Assembly: GCA_015065205.1 (NCBI GenBank)
Contig: SVQS01000076.1
Coordinates: 1-8,824 of the forward strand
Direction: 5' to 3'
Length of the DNA: 8,824 nucleotides
DNA from: Oscillospiraceae bacterium
Lineage (GTDB): Bacteria; Bacillota; Clostridia; Oscillospirales; CAG-272
A program made the translations under genes and the position numbers. The notes below the pieces were generated by a model that made no database searches, was not told the origin of the DNA, and was given only the letters and a program-made list of their open reading frames with translations. Positions 6,574 through 8,824 of the stretch are shown here, piece after piece; the stretch's first letter is position 1, and the number at the start of each line of letters is the position of its first letter.

Positions 6574-8205
6574 TCAAAACTTATTTCTATAATCCTCAAG
6601 CTCGCTTTTAATAACCGAGACCTGTGGGCCGTAAACGACCTGCACGCCACCGCCACGGCGAATGACACCGCGTGCACCGCTTGCCTTGAGGATATCATCC
6701 GAAACAAGGCTTTCGTCCTTGACTGTTACACGTAACCGTGTAGCGCAACAATCAAGCGTAACGATATTGTCGTTTCCGCCAAGTCCTTCGAGAATAAGTT
6801 GAGAAACTGTATGGTCAGCATCACCCTTTTGAGCGTTCTTCTTTTCGTTGTAGTCCGCGCGAGTGTAAAGCTTGACCTCTTCTTCGCCCTCCTCGCGTCC
6901 GGGCGTTGCATAGTTGCGACGACGAATCAGGAAGCGGAACAGGAAGAAATAAACGATAAAATATGCCGCACCCACCAAAGGGATCATCAGCCAATTTGTT
7001 TTAGCGTTGCCTTGCAAAATGCCAAACAACGTCAAGTCGATAAGACCCCCCGAGAAGGTCATACCCACGCTAACGTTCAGCAAGTGCATCAGCATATAAG
7101 AAAGACCTGCGAGCACCGAGTGAATAACGTAAAGGATGGGGGCGACAAATAAGAAGGTAAACTCAATGGGCTCGGTGATACCCGTAAGCATTGAGGTCAG
7201 CGCCGCAGAGAGCAAAAGACCGCCTGCGACCTTTCTCTTTTCGGGGCGCGCACAGGTATACATTGCCAATGCCGCACCGGGCAGACCAAAGATCATAAGC
7301 GGGAACTTACCGCTCATAAAACGGCAGGCCTCCACCGAGAAGCGCGTGGTGTTGGGAGATGCCAGCTCGGCAAAGAAAATATTTTGCGCACCGTATACCA
7401 TTACGCCATCGATCATAGCAGAGCCACCCACGCCGGTTTGCCAGAACGGCAGATAGAATACGTGGTGAAGTCCAAACGGAATCAAGATACGTTCAATAAA
7501 GCCGTAGATGAGCGTTCCCGCATAACCCGAGCGCAAAACGAGGTCGCCAAGGGCGTAAATACCCGTTTGCACAAAGGGCCAAAGAAAGAACATCAAAACG
7601 CCTACAAGGATATACGCCAATGTGGAAATAATAGGCACAAATCGCGTACCGCCAAAGAAAGAAATAACGGTAGGCAACTTGATTTTATAGAATCGGTTGT
7701 GCAACCACGCTACACCAAGGCCGACCAGAATACCGCCAAACACGCCCATTTGCAAGGACTCAATACCGACAACATTTGCAACGGTTCCCTCTTGCATTGC
7801 ACCGGGTGCCAGCTTGCCGCTGATATCCAAGAGGGTACTGATGGTCTTGTGCATTACAAAGAATGCAATGGCGGCAGAAAGCGTCGCCGTTGCCTTTTCG
7901 TTCTCGGCCATACCAAGAGCGACACCCATAGCAAACAAAAGCGGCAGATTGTCAAAAATAACCGTTCCCACCGAGGCAAGCAGTGAGAAGATGGTGTAAG
8001 GAATTGTACCCGGCCCCATAACACCCAGCAAATTATATGCCTCGAGTGTTGCCTCGTTGGTAAAGGATGCACCTATCCCCAACAAAAGTCCTGCTATGGG
8101 CAAAAGGGCTATGGGGAGCATAAACGCACGTCCTACACGTTGCAATACACCAAAGAAACCCTCGCCGAATTTTCGCTTTTTCTTTATCGTTTGTGTATCT
8201 GTCAT
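6574..8205 (-). CDS. PTS sugar transporter, fused EIIC-EIIB, glucose/maltose family
   Basis: This 543-residue protein is an inner-membrane PTS permease that imports and phosphorylates a sugar. The EIIC part (about 16-430) is highly hydrophobic with roughly ten membrane segments. It has the conserved GLHH (245-248), FMSGKFPLMIFGLPGAA (296-312) and GITEPIE (342-348) that shape the sugar site in the glucose superfamily. A charged linker (about 431-464) leads to EIIB (about 466-543), with active-site Cys487 in the motif CATRLR. The EIIC sequence most resembles the glucose/maltose branch (PtsG/MalT/MalX-like), from memory; the exact sugar cannot be assigned. The chosen ATG overlaps the EIIA stop as ATGA and has GGAGGAG upstream (8212-8218). 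A longer frame from 8262 would overlap EIIA by 61 bp and is unlikely. There is no EIIA domain in this protein; it is supplied by the gene just upstream. Confidence 0.95.
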   Translation of the reverse strand: MTDTQTIKKKRKFGEGFFGVLQRVGRAFMLPIALLPIAGLLLGIGASFTNEATLEAYNLLGVMGPGTIPYTIFSLLASVGTVIFDNLPLLFAMGVALGMAENEKATATLSAAIAFFVMHKTISTLLDISGKLAPGAMQEGTVANVVGIESLQMGVFGGILVGLGVAWLHNRFYKIKLPTVISFFGGTRFVPIISTLAYILVGVLMFFLWPFVQTGIYALGDLVLRSGYAGTLIYGFIERILIPFGLHHVFYLPFWQTGVGGSAMIDGVMVYGAQNIFFAELASPNTTRFSVEACRFMSGKFPLMIFGLPGAALAMYTCARPEKRKVAGGLLLSAALTSMLTGITEPIEFTFLFVAPILYVIHSVLAGLSYMLMHLLNVSVGMTFSGGLIDLTLFGILQGNAKTNWLMIPLVGAAYFIVYFFLFRFLIRRRNYATPGREEGEEEVKLYTRADYNEKKNAQKGDADHTVSQLILEGLGGNDNIVTLDCCATRLRVTVKDESLVSDDILKASGARGVIRRGGGVQVVYGPQVSVIKSELEDYRNKF

Positions 8206-8684
8206 AACGATCTCCTCCCCGTGACTTGGTAACTCATTACGGCATCCCTGCCGCCGATGCAAGCCCCGGGCTTATATTCTATATTTTCAATTTTCTCGGG
8301 TTCGGTAACCACCACCGAGCAAATGGCAGAAAGCCCACGCGAACGAATGAGATCAATATCTGCCTGGACAATAAGATCTCCCGCACGCACGCTCTCTCCT
8401 GCCGACACGTGCGCAACGAACCCTTCACCCCCAAGGCTTACGGTGTCTACGCCAATGTGTACCAACACATCCGTACCCGCATCGCTCAGAATGGTAACCG
8501 CGTGACGCGAATCGGTCACCGACTCAATTTTTCCACCCACGGGTGCAAAAAAACGCCCCTCGACAGGTTCTATTGCTATCCCCTCACCCAAAAGACCCTC
8601 TGCAAACACCTCGTCGGGCACCGCCGAAAGAGGAACGGTTTTGCCTGTACAGGCGGCCAAGAGACATTCTGTTTTCTTTTCCAT
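8202..8684 (-). CDS. PTS EIIA component, glucose type (Crr-like)
   Basis: This 160-residue soluble protein is the phosphocarrier that takes phosphate from HPr and passes it to the EIIB domain of the downstream permease. It has the EIIA-Glc signature: APVGGKI (47-53), His61 (first active-site His) and LVHIGVDTV (74-82) with His76 as the phosphorylated residue. The length matches stand-alone EIIA-Glc domains. The ATG at 8684 is chosen because GGGAGGA (8691-8697) lies 6 nt upstream. A longer frame from 8783 would read through the upstream gene end and adds 33 residues unlike the family. The stop overlaps the EIICB start by ATGA, so the two are translationally coupled and made in matched amounts. 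In Bacillota the main glucose EIIA is often fused to EIICB; here it is separate. Residues 1-15 are not strongly family-like. Confidence 0.95.
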   Translation of the reverse strand: MEKKTECLLAACTGKTVPLSAVPDEVFAEGLLGEGIAIEPVEGRFFAPVGGKIESVTDSRHAVTILSDAGTDVLVHIGVDTVSLGGEGFVAHVSAGESVRAGDLIVQADIDLIRSRGLSAICSVVVTEPEKIENIEYKPGACIGGRDAVMSYQVTGRRSL

Positions 8685-8690
8685 TTTTAA

Positions 8691-8697
8691 TCCTCCC
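8691..8697 (-). promoter_or_regulatory. Ribosome binding site that decides the EIIA start
   Basis: The minus strand reads GGGAGGA, 6 nt before the ATG at 8682-8684. It lies in the 19-nt gap after the upstream gene, which supports the 160-residue EIIA. Confidence 0.82.
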
Positions 8698-8703
8698 AAA
8701 GAG

Positions 8704-8824
8704 TTATTGACATTCCAATATGCGCTCTCGCAACTCCAAAAGATAAGGCGGCGAGACCGAAAGTTCATCCACACGCATATCACAAAAACGTTGCGTAAGT
8801 GAAAGGTCGGTGGCTAGCTCACCA
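8704..8824 (-). CDS. C-terminal end of an unidentified gene upstream of EIIA (partial)
   Basis: A frame is open on the minus strand from the right edge to a TAA at 8704-8706, giving 39 residues. They include LSLTQRFCDMRVDELS and end in LLELRERILECQ, a soluble, charged helix-like tail. The stop is 19 nt before the EIIA start, so the gene is probably in the same operon. Upstream neighbours of such PTS genes are often sugar-phosphate hydrolases or regulators, but these residues are too few to assign a family. No promoter for EIIA fits in the 19-nt gap, so the PTS promoter lies outside the window. Confidence 0.55.
   Translation of the reverse strand, partial: GELATDLSLTQRFCDMRVDELSVSPPYLLELRERILECQ

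Noticed and set aside
7384..7986. Plus-strand frame of 200 residues opposite EIIC
   Set aside because: It is rich in Arg/Lys/Asn/Gln without domain features and lies opposite a strongly conserved membrane protein.

Overview
The window looks like chromosomal DNA of a low- to mid-GC Bacillota, most likely a gut-type member of class Clostridia. The evidence is strong AAGGAG-type ribosome binding sites, sigma-A promoters with extended -10 boxes, a TetM-like GTPase fused to a YacP/Rae1-type nuclease domain, a BspA-type leucine-rich repeat membrane protein paired with an ECF sigma factor, and a glucose-family PTS. This placement rests on gene content and signals only. No rRNA or tRNA gene, mobile element or CRISPR array was seen.

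Layout, left to right. (1) Positions 1-1330, minus strand: the first 443 residues of a secreted protein, probably a lipoprotein, running off the left edge. It has a signal sequence, a long TPEVT-type spacer encoded by a 15-bp tandem repeat, cysteine-rich repeats, a DxDGDGxxD calcium-loop-like motif and a beta-rich region resembling a carbohydrate-binding module. (2) Positions 1331-1512: a divergent promoter region. (3) Positions 1513-4092, plus strand: an EF-G/TetM-like translational GTPase with a C-terminal NYN (YacP/Rae1-like) RNase domain. (4) Positions 4103-4139: a perfect 15-bp hairpin between convergent genes. (5) Positions 4148-6391, minus strand: a two-gene unit of an ECF sigma factor followed 3 nt later by a single-pass membrane protein with cysteine repeats and about 15 BspA-like leucine-rich repeats. 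Its own promoter lies at 6498-6526. (6) Positions 6574-8824, minus strand: the end of a PTS operon, with an unidentified gene tail, then EIIA, then EIICB overlapping EIIA by ATGA, closed by a hairpin.

How the genes may work together. EIIA and EIICB form one phosphorelay and sugar importer of the glucose/maltose type. The sigma factor and the membrane LRR protein look like a signalling pair in which the membrane protein is the natural candidate anti-sigma or sensor partner. The lipoprotein at the left edge shares the cysteine-repeat type with that LRR protein, so both belong to the surface protein set of this organism. The GTPase-nuclease fusion is the most interesting gene: it joins two activities that in relatives both act at the ribosomal A site.
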